Counted from the stretch's first letter, positions 7,322-15,455 are shown. The stretch: DNA of 64,000 bases from Thalassobaculum_A sp040219215 (GCF_040219215.1 NZ_JAVJSX010000034.1:1-64000), one strand, 5' to 3'. Translations and numbers: made by a program. Notes: generated by a model from the letters alone, not told the origin.

Positions 7322-8205
7322 CTCGCGATAAGAGCCCAGAGCGTTGGGCAATCGACCTATCTTTAGTATTAAAGCATGTGTTCGGCGACGACCGTTTCCC
7401 AATAAACGTCTCTTTGCTGGCTCAAGAGTATACGAAACAAGCGTTCCCTGCGGAGCGAATTACGAGAGTTTCCGAAAGAGAGTTTGAAGGTTTCGAAGGT
7501 GCTCTCATTCCCCGTCCCGGTACTGGTGAATGGGGCATCGGATATTCTTCATCGATTACGTCACCGGGTCGACGAAACTTCACGATAGCCCACGAATTCG
7601 GCCACTATCTCTTGCATAGAAAGAAATATCCGGACGGTCTTGAGTGCAAGCCCGAGGAGATGGCTGTCTGGGATAGCGAATACAATCTCGTCGAGGCTGA
7701 AGCGAACCGTTTCGCTGCTTCACTGCTGATGCCTCTGGACGACTTTAGGTCGCAGATACCGGCGAGAGAGTGGGTCGATCTTGAAGGTATTGGTGGCGTT
7801 GCGGATCGTTATGAAGTGTCTTTGATGGCAGCGACGCTTCGATGGCTGTCGTACACCGAAAAAAGAGCCGTCCTGGTTGTGAGCAGGGATGGATTTATCC
7901 TTTGGGCCAGATCAAGTGAACCGGCACTTCGATCAGGTGCCTACATAAGAGTGGCTGACAACGTGATCCCGGTACCAGAGCGTGCGGCTTGCACTTCCAA
8001 CGTAGGTTCTATTGGCATGGTGCCCAAGGTCGATCACCCGTCAGGCGTGTGGTTTCGCGAGCCCGTCGTTGAGCACGCGTTGATTTCGGAGAGGCATGAT
8101 CTCAGCCTGTCGCTGCTCCTGCTCGAAAACGCGGGTCCTCGTGCTGAAACCGAGGAAGAGCCCATCGAGGACTTGGTTGACCGGTCAGGAAAGCTGCGTT
8201 GGTGA
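7318..8205 (+). CDS. capP: CapP-like ImmA/IrrE metallopeptidase
   Basis: This 295-residue protein has the zinc-protease signature TIAHEFGHYLL (HEFGH at 92-96) and the downstream EAEANRFAASLLMP motif (from about 126) that supplies the third ligand in the ImmA/IrrE family (COG2856). The rest (about 150-295) is a variable domain, as in CapP where it senses single-stranded DNA. It starts at an ATG overlapping the capH stop by 4 bases, so the two are made together. By analogy with the described CapH/CapP pair it would cut the repressor after DNA damage and switch on CBASS. Its last bases approach the tRNA-Gly gene at the island edge. Confidence 0.82.
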   Translation: MTRDKSPERWAIDLSLVLKHVFGDDRFPINVSLLAQEYTKQAFPAERITRVSEREFEGFEGALIPRPGTGEWGIGYSSSITSPGRRNFTIAHEFGHYLLHRKKYPDGLECKPEEMAVWDSEYNLVEAEANRFAASLLMPLDDFRSQIPAREWVDLEGIGGVADRYEVSLMAATLRWLSYTEKRAVLVVSRDGFILWARSSEPALRSGAYIRVADNVIPVPERAACTSNVGSIGMVPKVDHPSGVWFREPVVEHALISERHDLSLSLLLLENAGPRAETEEEPIEDLVDRSGKLRW

Positions 8206-8300
8206 TCGGGCCGCTCCCGCCGCCAGCAGACCCGAAACGGCTGCAGAACTGCTTGGCAACCACCAACTGAAACGACACAATTCTGCTTTCCACCGGTAGC

Positions 8301-8333
8301 CCCGTGGTAGCCACGGGTCCCCCGGTGGGGGAC
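8301..8333. repeat. Two abutting perfect hairpins at the island edge
   Basis: CCCGTGG-TAG-CCACGGG (8301-8317) and GTCCCCC-GGT-GGGGGAC (8317-8333) are both perfect 7-bp stems with 3-base loops and share one G. Neither is followed by a clear T-run. They lie 26 bases beyond the 3' end of tRNA-Gly and downstream of capP, so they could stop readthrough from either side, protect a transcript end, or mark a recombination site. Confidence 0.6.
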
Positions 8334-8359
8334 TGATAGATCGAAAAGTGCAGGAAAAT

Positions 8360-8434
8360 TGGAGCGGGCGATGAGATTCGAACTCACGACCCCAACCTTG
8401 GCAAGGTTGTGCTCTACCCCTGAGCTACGCCCGC
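8360..8434 (-). tRNA. tRNA-Gly (anticodon GCC)
   Basis: The reverse strand folds as a full cloverleaf: acceptor GCGGGCG paired with CGCCCGC, D-arm with AGCTC/GAGC, anticodon stem-loop with GCC in the centre (CTTGCCAAG), T-arm with GTTCGAATC, and a CCA end encoded at 8360-8362. The anticodon GCC reads glycine codons GGC and GGT. Its 3' end faces the accessory island, a common integration position. No second copy of the 3' end was seen in positions 1-8340, so a left attachment site lies outside the window or does not exist. Confidence 0.95.
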
Positions 8435-8667
8435 GCTCCAGTGCCGCCGTTAGGCAGCGTCGAGGCGGCGGATAATAGCGGCGAGTCTGCCGAATGCAAG
8501 CGGTCTCGTGCGAAAATCGCAAGCCTGCGACACTCGATGCAAGCGAGCGGTTTTTCCGAATGTTTACAACGGCTTCGGATCGGCGGGTGACGAACCTTTC
8601 CTTCCGGGCGGGCGTTGGCTACAACCGGCGGCGCCGATCCATGCCGTGTTACCGCAAGGCCAAGCCG

Positions 8668-9210
8668 ATGACCGACGCCGCAACCGACGCTACCGCCGCC
8701 GAGCTGCCGACCAGTCCTGAAACCCTGCTGGCGCACATGGACGGTCTCGGCGTGGGCTATGTCCGCCACGATCATCCGCCGCTGTTCACGGTCGACGACT
8801 CCAAGGCGTTGCGCGGCGACCTGCCGGGCGGGCATTGCAAGAACCTGTTCCTGCGCGACCGCAAGGGCGCGATGTGGCTGGTGGTGTGCCTGGAGGACCG
8901 GCAGATCGACCTGAAGGCGCTCGGCGAGTTGCTGGGCGGGGTGCGGCTGTCGTTCGGCAGCGCCGACCGGCTGATGCGGGTGCTCGGCGTCCTGCCGGGC
9001 GCGGTGTCGCCGTTCGCGCTGATCAACGACACCGAGGCGGCGGTCGAGGTGATCCTGGACAAGGCGATGCTGGAGCACCGGCCGCTGAATTATCATCCGC
9101 TGGTCAACACCACGACGATCGCCGTGTCGCCGGAGGACCTGGTCCGGTTCCTGGAGGCCGGCGGACACACGCCGCGGGTTCTGGACCTCGATCCAGCGTC
9201 CGGCGCTTGA
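8668..9210 (+). CDS. YbaK/prolyl-tRNA synthetase-associated domain protein
   Basis: This 180-residue protein belongs to the YbaK/ProX editing-domain family, which hydrolyses mischarged aminoacyl-tRNA in trans. Visible features are the conserved HDHPPLFTVDD start, GGHCKNLFLRD with the lysine used in catalysis, LSFGSADRLMRVLGVLPGAVSPFALIND, and HPLVNTTTIAVSPEDLVRFL, which is the ProXp-ala/PrdX style. The likely substrate is Ala-tRNA(Pro) or a similar mischarged tRNA; which one cannot be told by eye. I chose the ATG at 8668; an ATG at 8641 is in frame, but conservation begins after 8700. Transcribed alone. Confidence 0.85.
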   Translation: MTDAATDATAAELPTSPETLLAHMDGLGVGYVRHDHPPLFTVDDSKALRGDLPGGHCKNLFLRDRKGAMWLVVCLEDRQIDLKALGELLGGVRLSFGSADRLMRVLGVLPGAVSPFALINDTEAAVEVILDKAMLEHRPLNYHPLVNTTTIAVSPEDLVRFLEAGGHTPRVLDLDPASGA

Positions 9211-9302
9211 TGCCGCATTCTACCTGGACCGCTGCTGGCCGACCGCTTGTCTGCGCGGCCGTGCGCTTTACATTACCCTCACCGATAGCGAGGTAGGAAC
9301 CA

Positions 9303-10235
9303 ATGGAATCCTTCATCATGCCGAACGGCGCACCCGCCGCGGCCCCTGCCGGGGCCGGCGCGGACGTCATCAAGGACGGCACCACCGCGACCTTCATGGC
9401 CGACGTGGTCGACGCGTCGATGACCACCCCGGTGCTGGTGGATTTCTGGGCGCCGTGGTGCGGGCCGTGCAAGCAGCTGACCCCGACGCTGGAGCGGGTG
9501 GTGCGCAACGCGCGCGGCGCGGTGAAGCTGGTCAAGATCAACGTGGACGAAAGCCCGGAGATCTCGCAGCAGCTGCGCATCCAGTCGATCCCCACCGTCT
9601 ACGCCTTCAAGGACGGCCAACCGGTGGACGGCTTCCAGGGCGCGGTGCCGGAGAGCCAGATCCAGCAGCTGATCGACCGGCTGACCGGCGGGGCGGCCTC
9701 CGACTCCCCGGTGGCGCAGGCGCTGGAGCAGGCGGACACGCTGCTCGAACAGGGCGACCACCAGTCGGCCGGCGCGATCTACCAGCAGGTGCTGGGGCAT
9801 GACGCGGAGAACGCGCCGGCGTTCGCCGGTTTCCTGAAATGCCTGATCGCCGACGGCCGTCTCGACGAGGCCAAGGCGGTGCTGGCCCAGGCGACCGACG
9901 CCTTCAAGGCCGACAAGGCCGTGCAGGCGGTGGCGACCCAGCTTGAGCTGGCCGAGCAGGGGGCGAAGGCGGCCGGCGAGCTGGCGGCGTTCCAGGCCCG
10001 GGTCGAGGCCAACCCGAAGGACCACCAGGCCCGCCTGGACCTGGCGTCGGCGCTGTACGCGACCGGCGACACCGAGGGTGCGCTCGACCAGCTGCTCGAC
10101 AGCATCCGGATCGACCGGAAATGGCAGGATGAAGCGGCGCGCAAGCAGCTCCTGAAGTATTTCGAGGCGCTGGGACCGACCGATCCGGTGACCGTGGCGG
10201 CGCGGCGCAAGCTGGCCTCCGTGCTGTTCTCCTGA
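9303..10235 (+). CDS. cnoX: Thioredoxin-domain co-chaperone CnoX/YbbN
   Basis: This 310-residue protein has an N-terminal thioredoxin fold with a complete redox site WAPWCGPCKQ (Cys53, Cys56), then a TPR-like helical C-terminal half (about 135-310). That is the layout of CnoX/YbbN, a chaperedoxin that holds unfolding proteins under oxidative stress and passes them to GroEL. The full CxxC suggests it may also have reductase activity. AGGA lies just upstream of the ATG. It is followed closely by the Lon-N-domain gene, Trm112 and a DUF971 gene, a quality-control/translation group probably co-transcribed. Confidence 0.9.
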   Translation: MESFIMPNGAPAAAPAGAGADVIKDGTTATFMADVVDASMTTPVLVDFWAPWCGPCKQLTPTLERVVRNARGAVKLVKINVDESPEISQQLRIQSIPTVYAFKDGQPVDGFQGAVPESQIQQLIDRLTGGAASDSPVAQALEQADTLLEQGDHQSAGAIYQQVLGHDAENAPAFAGFLKCLIADGRLDEAKAVLAQATDAFKADKAVQAVATQLELAEQGAKAAGELAAFQARVEANPKDHQARLDLASALYATGDTEGALDQLLDSIRIDRKWQDEAARKQLLKYFEALGPTDPVTVAARRKLASVLFS

Positions 10236-10247
10236 CGGCAGGCACCG

Positions 10248-10913
10248 ATGGCGGAGAGCGCGTTCAGCACCCGGTTCGAGGAACTGCCGGCGACCTTGCC
10301 GGTGTTTCCGCTGGCCGGGGTGCTGCTTCTGCCGAACGGCAAGCTGCCGCTGAACGTGTTCGAGCCGCGCTATCTGAACATGACGCGTGATGCCCTCGGT
10401 GCCGGCCGGCTGATCGGGATGATCCAGCCGCGCCACGGCAACGATGGGGCCGAGGCACCGGAACTCTACGAAATCGGCTGCGCCGGTCGGATCACCCAGT
10501 TCGCCGAGACCGATGATGGCCGCTATCTGATCTCGTTGACCGGGGTCTGCCGGTTCGCGATCACTGAGGAAGTCGCCTCGATGCGCGGCTATCGGCGGGT
10601 GGTGGCGGACTGGACCCGGTTCCGCAACGATATCGACGCGCCGGAGACCATCAAGCTGGACCGTGCGCGACTGGTGGGCCAGCTGCGCCGGTACGCCGAA
10701 GCCAAGGGCATCTCCGGCGACTGGGACTCGATCCAGTCGACTCCGGACGAGCGACTGGTAACATCGCTGGCGATGATCTGCCCGTTCAAGCCGAGCGAGA
10801 AGCAGGCGATCCTGGAAGCCGGCTCGCTGGCGGCCCGGGCCGAACTGCTGCAGGCGCTGTTCGAGATGGGAACGGCGGGTGGCGATCAGGGAGACGATCA
10901 TGTCCGGCACTGA
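10248..10913 (+). CDS. LON N-terminal (substrate-binding) domain protein
   Basis: This 221-residue protein consists of the Lon protease substrate-recognition (LAN) domain only: LPVFPLAGVLLLPNGKLPL and NVFEPRYLNM near the start, then QPRHGN and the conserved IGCAGRI strand. No ATPase or protease domain follows, so it is a stand-alone peptidase S16 N-domain protein (COG2802), function not firmly known. Twelve bases separate it from cnoX, and its end overlaps the Trm112 gene by 14 bases, suggesting coupled translation. Confidence 0.9.
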   Translation: MAESAFSTRFEELPATLPVFPLAGVLLLPNGKLPLNVFEPRYLNMTRDALGAGRLIGMIQPRHGNDGAEAPELYEIGCAGRITQFAETDDGRYLISLTGVCRFAITEEVASMRGYRRVVADWTRFRNDIDAPETIKLDRARLVGQLRRYAEAKGISGDWDSIQSTPDERLVTSLAMICPFKPSEKQAILEAGSLAARAELLQALFEMGTAGGDQGDDHVRH

Positions 10914-11142
10914 AACCGGCGGTGCTGCGGCAGGCGGCCCGTCGGTCGACCCGAAGCTCCTGGAAATCCTGGTGTGTCCGATCACCAAGCGGCAACTGTC
11001 CTACGACCGGGAGGCCGGCGAGTTGATCAGCGAGACGGCTCGCCTGGCGTTTCCGATCCGCGACGGCGTGCCGATCATGCTGGTGGATGAAGCCCGTTCG
11101 CTCGATGCCGAGCCGGACGCGACCGACAAGGTGATGCCGTGA
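10900..11142 (+). CDS. Trm112 family protein
   Basis: This 80-residue Trm112-like protein (COG2835, YcaR-type) has the core LLEILVCPITKRQLSYD, a gap, then RLAFPIRDGVPIMLVDEAR. The family are small partners or stabilisers of methyltransferases and other enzymes. Only one cysteine remains (in LVCP), so a zinc site is not expected. The ATG at 10900 is chosen because AGGGAG lies 6 bases upstream. It overlaps the DUF971 gene (GTGA). Confidence 0.9.
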   Translation: MSGTETGGAAAGGPSVDPKLLEILVCPITKRQLSYDREAGELISETARLAFPIRDGVPIMLVDEARSLDAEPDATDKVMP

Positions 11143-11522
11143 GCCTGGGCGACGAGCGTTTCGATACACCGTTCTGGCCGTCGGAACTCCGGGTGGCCAA
11201 GGATCGGCACGCGCTGACCGTGGTGTTCCAGGACGGTCCGACGGTCACGGTTCCGGCCGAGCTGCTGCGGGTCGAGAGCCCTTCCGCCGAGGTGCAGGGC
11301 CATAGTGCCGCCGGCAAGACCCTGGTCGGCGGCAAGGCCAACGTCGCCATCGTCTCGGTTGAGCCGGTGGGAAACTACGCGGTGCGGATCGGTTTCGACG
11401 ACGGCCACTCGTCGGGCATCTACACGTGGCGCTATCTGCACAAGCTCGGTGTTGAGGGCGAGAAGATCATGGCGGCCTACACCGCCGCACTGGCCGCAAA
11501 AGGGCTGAGCCGGAGCGCCTGA
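11139..11522 (+). CDS. DUF971 (GBBH-like N-terminal domain) protein
   Basis: This 127-residue protein has the DUF971 pattern: WPSELRVAKDRHALTVVF, then VPAELLRVESPSAEVQGH and the conserved VGNYAVRIGFDDGHSSGIYT followed by WRYL. The same fold forms the N-terminal domain of gamma-butyrobetaine hydroxylase, and stand-alone versions have been linked to iron-sulphur cluster handling. It starts at a GTG overlapping the Trm112 stop. It ends the cnoX group and converges on crcB, 6 bases away. Confidence 0.88.
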   Translation: MSLGDERFDTPFWPSELRVAKDRHALTVVFQDGPTVTVPAELLRVESPSAEVQGHSAAGKTLVGGKANVAIVSVEPVGNYAVRIGFDDGHSSGIYTWRYLHKLGVEGEKIMAAYTAALAAKGLSRSA

Positions 11523-11528
11523 GCGCTA

Positions 11529-11915
11529 CTAGATCCGCGAGCCGAGCATCAGGCCGAGCAGCGCCACCGCCACGCATCCCCAGGCCGACAGGGTCATGTA
11601 GATCAGCGCCAGGAACGGCTCGCCGTCGGCGAACATGGCCGCGGTCTGCTCGCTGAATGCCGAGAAGGTGGTGAAGCCGCCGAGCACGCCGACCGCCAGG
11701 AACAGGGTGGCCCCGGGGGCGCTGGCCAGCAGTCCGCCCGGCAGCGTCAAGCCGGCGATCACCCCGATCGCCGCCGAGCCCGACAGATTGGTCAGCAGGG
11801 TGGCGACCGGGATCGTGCCGCCCACCGGGTCATAGGGCAGCGCTGCCGCGAGCAGATAGCGGCCGACCCCGCCAAGCGCGCTGCCCAGCGCCACCAGAAT
11901 GACGTTGGCGATCAT
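11529..11915 (-). CDS. crcB: Fluoride channel CrcB/Fluc
   Basis: This 128-residue protein with four membrane helices fits the Fluc family, dual-topology dimers that export fluoride. Key features are GSALGGVGRYLL in helix 1, TLLTNLSGS with the pore asparagine, and GGFTTFSAFSEQ with the phenylalanine and serine/threonine residues lining the pore. It lies 26 bases behind the UbiH-family gene on the same strand, too little room for a fluoride riboswitch; none was seen. It is probably expressed with its upstream neighbour. Confidence 0.93.
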   Translation of the reverse strand: MIANVILVALGSALGGVGRYLLAAALPYDPVGGTIPVATLLTNLSGSAAIGVIAGLTLPGGLLASAPGATLFLAVGVLGGFTTFSAFSEQTAAMFADGEPFLALIYMTLSAWGCVAVALLGLMLGSRI

Positions 11916-11941
11916 CGGGGGTGCTCCATCCGGGCGCGGCG

Positions 11942-13150
11942 CTAGGACGGCTCGCCGCGCAGCAGCCTCGGCAGGGTGCCGAGCGTGCCCATGGCGTGCC
12001 GGATCGCCACCCGCTTGAACGCCGGGATGCGCTGCACCATCCCGAGGCCGAGGTCGCGGACCGCGCGGACCGGGCCGATGTCATTGGAGAACAGCCGGAC
12101 CAGCCCGTCGGTCGAAGCGGTCAGGCTGACGCTGTCGAACCGGCGGCGGCGCTGGTAGTCGCGCAGCACCGTCGGCGCGCCTGGATCGAGGCCGACCCGG
12201 ATGGCGTCGGCCAGCACCTCGGCCAGGGCGGCCACGTCGCGCAGGCCGAGGTTGAAGCCCTGCCCGGCGACCGGGTGGATGGCGTGCACGGCATCGCCGA
12301 CCAGCGCCACCCGGTCGGCGATGAAACCCTCGGCCGTCACCATCTCCAGCGGGTAGAGCCGGCGCGGCCCAAGCGGATGCAGCCGGCCGAGCGAGGAGCC
12401 GAACCGTTCCAGCAGGGCGGCCGAGAACGATGCGTCGTCGAGCTTGGCGATGCGCTCGGCAACCGCCTTGCGCTCGGTCCAGACCAGGGCGGAGCGGTTG
12501 CCGGACAGCGGCAGCAGGGCGAGCGGCCCGCCGGGCAGGAACCGTTCGTGTGCCAGTCCGTGGTGCGGCTCATCGTGGCCGATGGTGTCGATGATGCTCG
12601 ACTGCCGGTACGGCAGCCGGGTGGTCCGCAACCCGGCCAGACGCCTGACGGCCGATTCCCGCCCGTCGGCCGCGATCACCAGCGAGCCTTCGAGCCGACG
12701 TCCGTCAGCCAGGATCAGGGCGGCGCCGGCTCCGGTGACCGCCAGGGAGTCGATGGTCCCTGGATCGGCGATCGTCACGTCGGAATGGCCTTCAAGACGG
12801 TCGAGCAGGGATGATTTGAGGTCGTCGTTGACCACGATGTGGCCCATCGGCTGGTCGCCGACGACGCGGTGGTCGAAATGCAGATGGATCGGCGATTCGG
12901 CGTCGGACACCCGGATATCCAGGATCGGCTCGGCCCGATCGGCCACAGCGGCCCAGGCGCCGAGGGTCTCCAGCAGGCGCCGTGACGACAGGGAGATCGC
13001 GGTGGTCCGCACGTCACCCTTCCCGGCGACCGCGGCGCGCGGGTCGGTGCGGTCGACCATGGTCACCGACAGCCCGGCCTCGGCCAGCGCCAGGGCGGCC
13101 GACAGCCCCGACAGTCCAGCGCCGGCGACGACGGCGTCCGTGCGTTCCAT
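11942..13150 (-). CDS. UbiH/UbiF/COQ6 family FAD-dependent hydroxylase
   Basis: This 402-residue flavin monooxygenase hydroxylates the ring in ubiquinone biosynthesis. It shows an N-terminal dinucleotide fold VVAGAGLSGLSAAL and the second FAD motif VALVGDAVHAIHPVAGQGFN (about 280-300), with a DG motif (LVIAADGRESAVR) between. The start at 13150 is chosen from GGAG 8 bases upstream and because the fold begins right after it. Which ring position it modifies cannot be told. The promoter lies in the spacer shared with glnK. Confidence 0.9.
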   Translation of the reverse strand: MERTDAVVAGAGLSGLSAALALAEAGLSVTMVDRTDPRAAVAGKGDVRTTAISLSSRRLLETLGAWAAVADRAEPILDIRVSDAESPIHLHFDHRVVGDQPMGHIVVNDDLKSSLLDRLEGHSDVTIADPGTIDSLAVTGAGAALILADGRRLEGSLVIAADGRESAVRRLAGLRTTRLPYRQSSIIDTIGHDEPHHGLAHERFLPGGPLALLPLSGNRSALVWTERKAVAERIAKLDDASFSAALLERFGSSLGRLHPLGPRRLYPLEMVTAEGFIADRVALVGDAVHAIHPVAGQGFNLGLRDVAALAEVLADAIRVGLDPGAPTVLRDYQRRRRFDSVSLTASTDGLVRLFSNDIGPVRAVRDLGLGMVQRIPAFKRVAIRHAMGTLGTLPRLLRGEPS

Positions 13151-13248
13151 GCTCGCGGCTCCGCGTGTGGTGTGCGTCGGGTCCGACACTAGCGGACTCG
13201 GCCGTCCGGGCAAGCGTGACTCGGCGTCGCGCAGGTCGGATTAAAAAA

Positions 13249-13272
13249 TAGGCATAAACTCGGATATGCCTA
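13249..13272. promoter_or_regulatory. Inverted repeat in the ubiH-type/glnK spacer
   Basis: TAGGCATA (13249-13256) and TATGCCTA (13265-13272) form a perfect 8-bp inverted repeat with an 8-base centre, in an AT-rich patch between two divergent genes. Downstream on the plus strand is AATTTTAG. It could be an operator for either gene. A terminator is less likely because no gene ends here. Confidence 0.5.
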
Positions 13273-13356
13273 AATTTTAGCGCGACTCACGATCGGCACT
13301 GCACAGCGATATCGCCCGATACTCATTAATGCATTGATTTAGCTGAAATATTGAGT

Positions 13357-13372
13357 TCGGCACGGATCTTGA
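13357..13372 (+). promoter_or_regulatory. Candidate sigma-54 promoter of glnK-amtB
   Basis: TCGGCACGGATCTTGA matches the -24/-12 pattern (TGGCACG-N4-TTGC) with the GG at 13359-13360 and the -12 element GA in place of GC at 13371-13372, at the correct spacing. glnK-amtB operons are commonly driven by sigma-54 with NtrC under nitrogen limitation. No clear paired NtrC site was seen by eye. Confidence 0.55.
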
Positions 13373-13497
13373 TAATCAGCCTTACGTCCCGCGGTGCGCG
13401 GGTGATCCGTGCGGCGCGCGGGCAGTCCTGGGGGGAAGATCGGGGCCGCCCGGACGCCGTCCGGATTTTGGGGAACACAGGCGCGAGGGTTGGCGAC

Positions 13498-13836
13498 ATG
13501 AAACTCGTCATGGCCATTATCAAACCCTTCAAGCTCGATGAGGTCCGCGAATCGCTTACCGCCCTGGGCATCCAGGGGCTGACGGTAAGCGAGGTCAAGG
13601 GGTTCGGACGGCAGAAGGGCCAGACGGAAATCTACCGAGGGGCGGAGTACTCGGTGAACTTCCTGCCGAAAGTGAAGGTCGAGGTGGTCGTCAGCGACGA
13701 TCTCGTCACCTCGGTGGTGGAGGCAATCCAGAAATCCGCCAATACCGGCCGGATCGGCGACGGCAAAATCTTTGTGCTCGACGTGTCGCAGGCGGTGCGG
13801 ATCCGCACTGGCGAGACCGATGCGGACGCGCTCTGA
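13498..13836 (+). CDS. glnK: Nitrogen regulatory P-II protein GlnK
   Basis: This 112-residue P-II protein has MKLVMAIIKPFKLDEVRESL, a T-loop with the uridylylation target Tyr51 (YRGAEYSVNF) and the C-terminal signature GRIGDGKIFVLDV. P-II proteins sense 2-oxoglutarate, ATP/ADP and glutamine through GlnD and control AmtB, GlnE and NtrB. It lies 22 bases before amtB, the conserved pair that lets GlnK plug the ammonium channel. The frame is open further upstream, but GAGG and conservation put the start at 13498. A likely sigma-54 promoter lies 126 bases upstream. Confidence 0.96.
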   Translation: MKLVMAIIKPFKLDEVRESLTALGIQGLTVSEVKGFGRQKGQTEIYRGAEYSVNFLPKVKVEVVVSDDLVTSVVEAIQKSANTGRIGDGKIFVLDVSQAVRIRTGETDADAL

Positions 13837-13858
13837 GACAAGGCGGGGGATAACCACG

Positions 13859-15196
13859 ATGAAGAAATTCACGAGCTTCAGCCTGATGGCGATCGCGGCA
13901 AGCGTCGCCACCATCGGCTTCGCTCACACAGCCTCGGCGGCGGTCGAGCAGGAGACGGTGTTCATCCTGAACAGCCTGTCCTTCCTGCTGCACGGCTTCC
14001 TGGTCATGTGGATGGCCGCCGGCTTCGCGATGCTTGAGGCCGGCCTGGTCCGCACCAAGAACACCGCGATGCAGTGCACCAAGAACATCGCGATCTACTC
14101 GATCGCCGGCCTGCTGTACTGGGTCATCGGTTACAACCTGATGTATTCCGGTGTCGATGGCGGCTACTTCGGGTCGATCAGCCCCTGGTCCGCGGCCGAC
14201 GCCCAGGTCACCGCCGACGGCTTCGTGTTCAATGCCGACGAGGCGGGCTACTCGGCGTCATCCGACTGGTTCTTCCAGATGGTGTTCGTCGCGACGGCGG
14301 CGTCGATCGTCTCGGGCACGCTGGCCGAGCGCATCAAGCTGTGGCCGTTCCTGATCTTCACGATCGTTCTGACCGGCGTGCTGTACCCGATCCAGGGTTC
14401 CTGGAGCTGGGGCGGCGGCTGGCTGTCGGAAGCCGGCTTCCTCGACTTCGCCGGCTCGACCATCGTGCACTCGGTTGGCGGCTGGGCGGCCCTGGCGGGG
14501 GCGATCATCCTCGGGGCGCGCCGCGGCAAGTTCAACAAGGACGGCTCGGTCAACCCGATGCCGGGCTCCAACCTGGCTCTGGCGACCCTCGGCACCTTCG
14601 TGCTGTGGCTCGGCTGGTTCGGCTTCAACGGCGGCTCGCAGCTGGCCATGGGATCGGCGGCCGACATCGTCGCCATCGCCAAGATCTATGTGAACACCAA
14701 CATCGCGGCGGCGGCTGGCGTCGTGGTGGCGATCGCCCTGACCGCCGTCATGTACAAGAAGGTCGACCTGACGATGGCGCTGAACGGCGCGCTCGGCGGG
14801 CTGGTGTCGATCACCGCGGAGCCGCTGGCCCCGTCGGTCGGCATGGCGGTGTTCGTCGGCGCAGTCGGTGGCGTGCTGGTGGTGTTCGCGGTCCCGATCC
14901 TCGACAAGCTGAAGATCGACGACGTGGTGGGCGCCATCCCGGTGCACCTGGTGTGCGGCATCTGGGGCACCATTGCCGTGGCCCTGTCGAACTCCGATGC
15001 CACGTTCTCGGCTCAGATCATCGGCATCGTCGCGGTCGGCGTGTTCATGCTGGTGACCAGTTCCGTCGTCTGGTTCGTTCTGAAGACCGTTGTGGGACTT
15101 CGGCCGAGCGAGGAAGACGAGGATATGGGCCTCGACCGGGCCGAGCTGGGCCTGGAAGCCTACCCGGAATTCGGGCGCGGCTCGCAGACCTTCTGA
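13859..15196 (+). CDS. amtB: Ammonium transporter AmtB
   Basis: This 445-residue channel starts with a signal peptide (ending HTASAA) and has about eleven membrane helices. Family signatures are MWMAAGFAMLEAGLVRTKN, STIVHSVGGWAALAGAIILG with the pore histidine of the family, GTFVLWLGWFGFNGGS, and the second histidine region IPVHLVCGIWGTIAV. It moves ammonium/ammonia across the inner membrane and is blocked by GlnK. The ATG at 13859 is chosen because the signal peptide begins there; the frame upstream overlaps glnK. Confidence 0.96.
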   Translation: MKKFTSFSLMAIAASVATIGFAHTASAAVEQETVFILNSLSFLLHGFLVMWMAAGFAMLEAGLVRTKNTAMQCTKNIAIYSIAGLLYWVIGYNLMYSGVDGGYFGSISPWSAADAQVTADGFVFNADEAGYSASSDWFFQMVFVATAASIVSGTLAERIKLWPFLIFTIVLTGVLYPIQGSWSWGGGWLSEAGFLDFAGSTIVHSVGGWAALAGAIILGARRGKFNKDGSVNPMPGSNLALATLGTFVLWLGWFGFNGGSQLAMGSAADIVAIAKIYVNTNIAAAAGVVVAIALTAVMYKKVDLTMALNGALGGLVSITAEPLAPSVGMAVFVGAVGGVLVVFAVPILDKLKIDDVVGAIPVHLVCGIWGTIAVALSNSDATFSAQIIGIVAVGVFMLVTSSVVWFVLKTVVGLRPSEEDEDMGLDRAELGLEAYPEFGRGSQTF

Positions 15197-15205
15197 CCCT
15201 CAGGA

Positions 15206-15233
15206 CCGGGCGGCCTGTTCCGGGGCCGCCCGG
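15206..15233 (+). terminator. Strong GC hairpin after amtB
   Basis: CCGGGCGGCC and GGCCGCCCGG form a perfect 10-bp stem around an 8-base loop, starting 10 bases after the amtB stop. There is no T-run, so it may protect the transcript end or act with the next hairpin. Confidence 0.55.
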
Positions 15234-15268
15234 CTCCTGCCTCTCCCGCGACCACTCTGTTGCGACTC

Positions 15269-15303
15269 AGGCCCGGCGGCGACGCTTCCGGGCCTGTTCT
15301 TTT
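15269..15303 (+). terminator. Rho-independent terminator of glnK-amtB
   Basis: AGGCCCGG (15269-15276) pairs with CCGGGCCT (15288-15295) over an 11-base loop and is followed by GTTCTTTT. This fits an intrinsic terminator that separates amtB from ftsK. Confidence 0.7.
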
Positions 15304-15455
15304 GCGTCCGAACACCCAAAACTCCTGATGCTCAGCCTCAAGGTTGCCCGCTAATACACTGTCGTATAGAGTAGTTCGGGATCTGGAACAAAACCGATAC
15401 GGCGAACCTTCAGGATCGGAGGGTGCTCCGTGGCGTGACAGGGGACGGCGAAATC

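Noticed and set aside
1..8340. Direct repeat of the tRNA-Gly 3' end as a left attachment site
   Set aside because: No second copy of the T-arm/acceptor sequence was found by reading this region; the left boundary is probably outside the window.
8034..8522. Minus-strand frame running through the tRNA-Gly gene
   Set aside because: It translates the tRNA itself and the antisense of capP; such frames are a known annotation artefact.
11916..11941. Fluoride riboswitch before crcB
   Set aside because: Only 26 bases lie between the upstream stop and the crcB start, too short for the motif.
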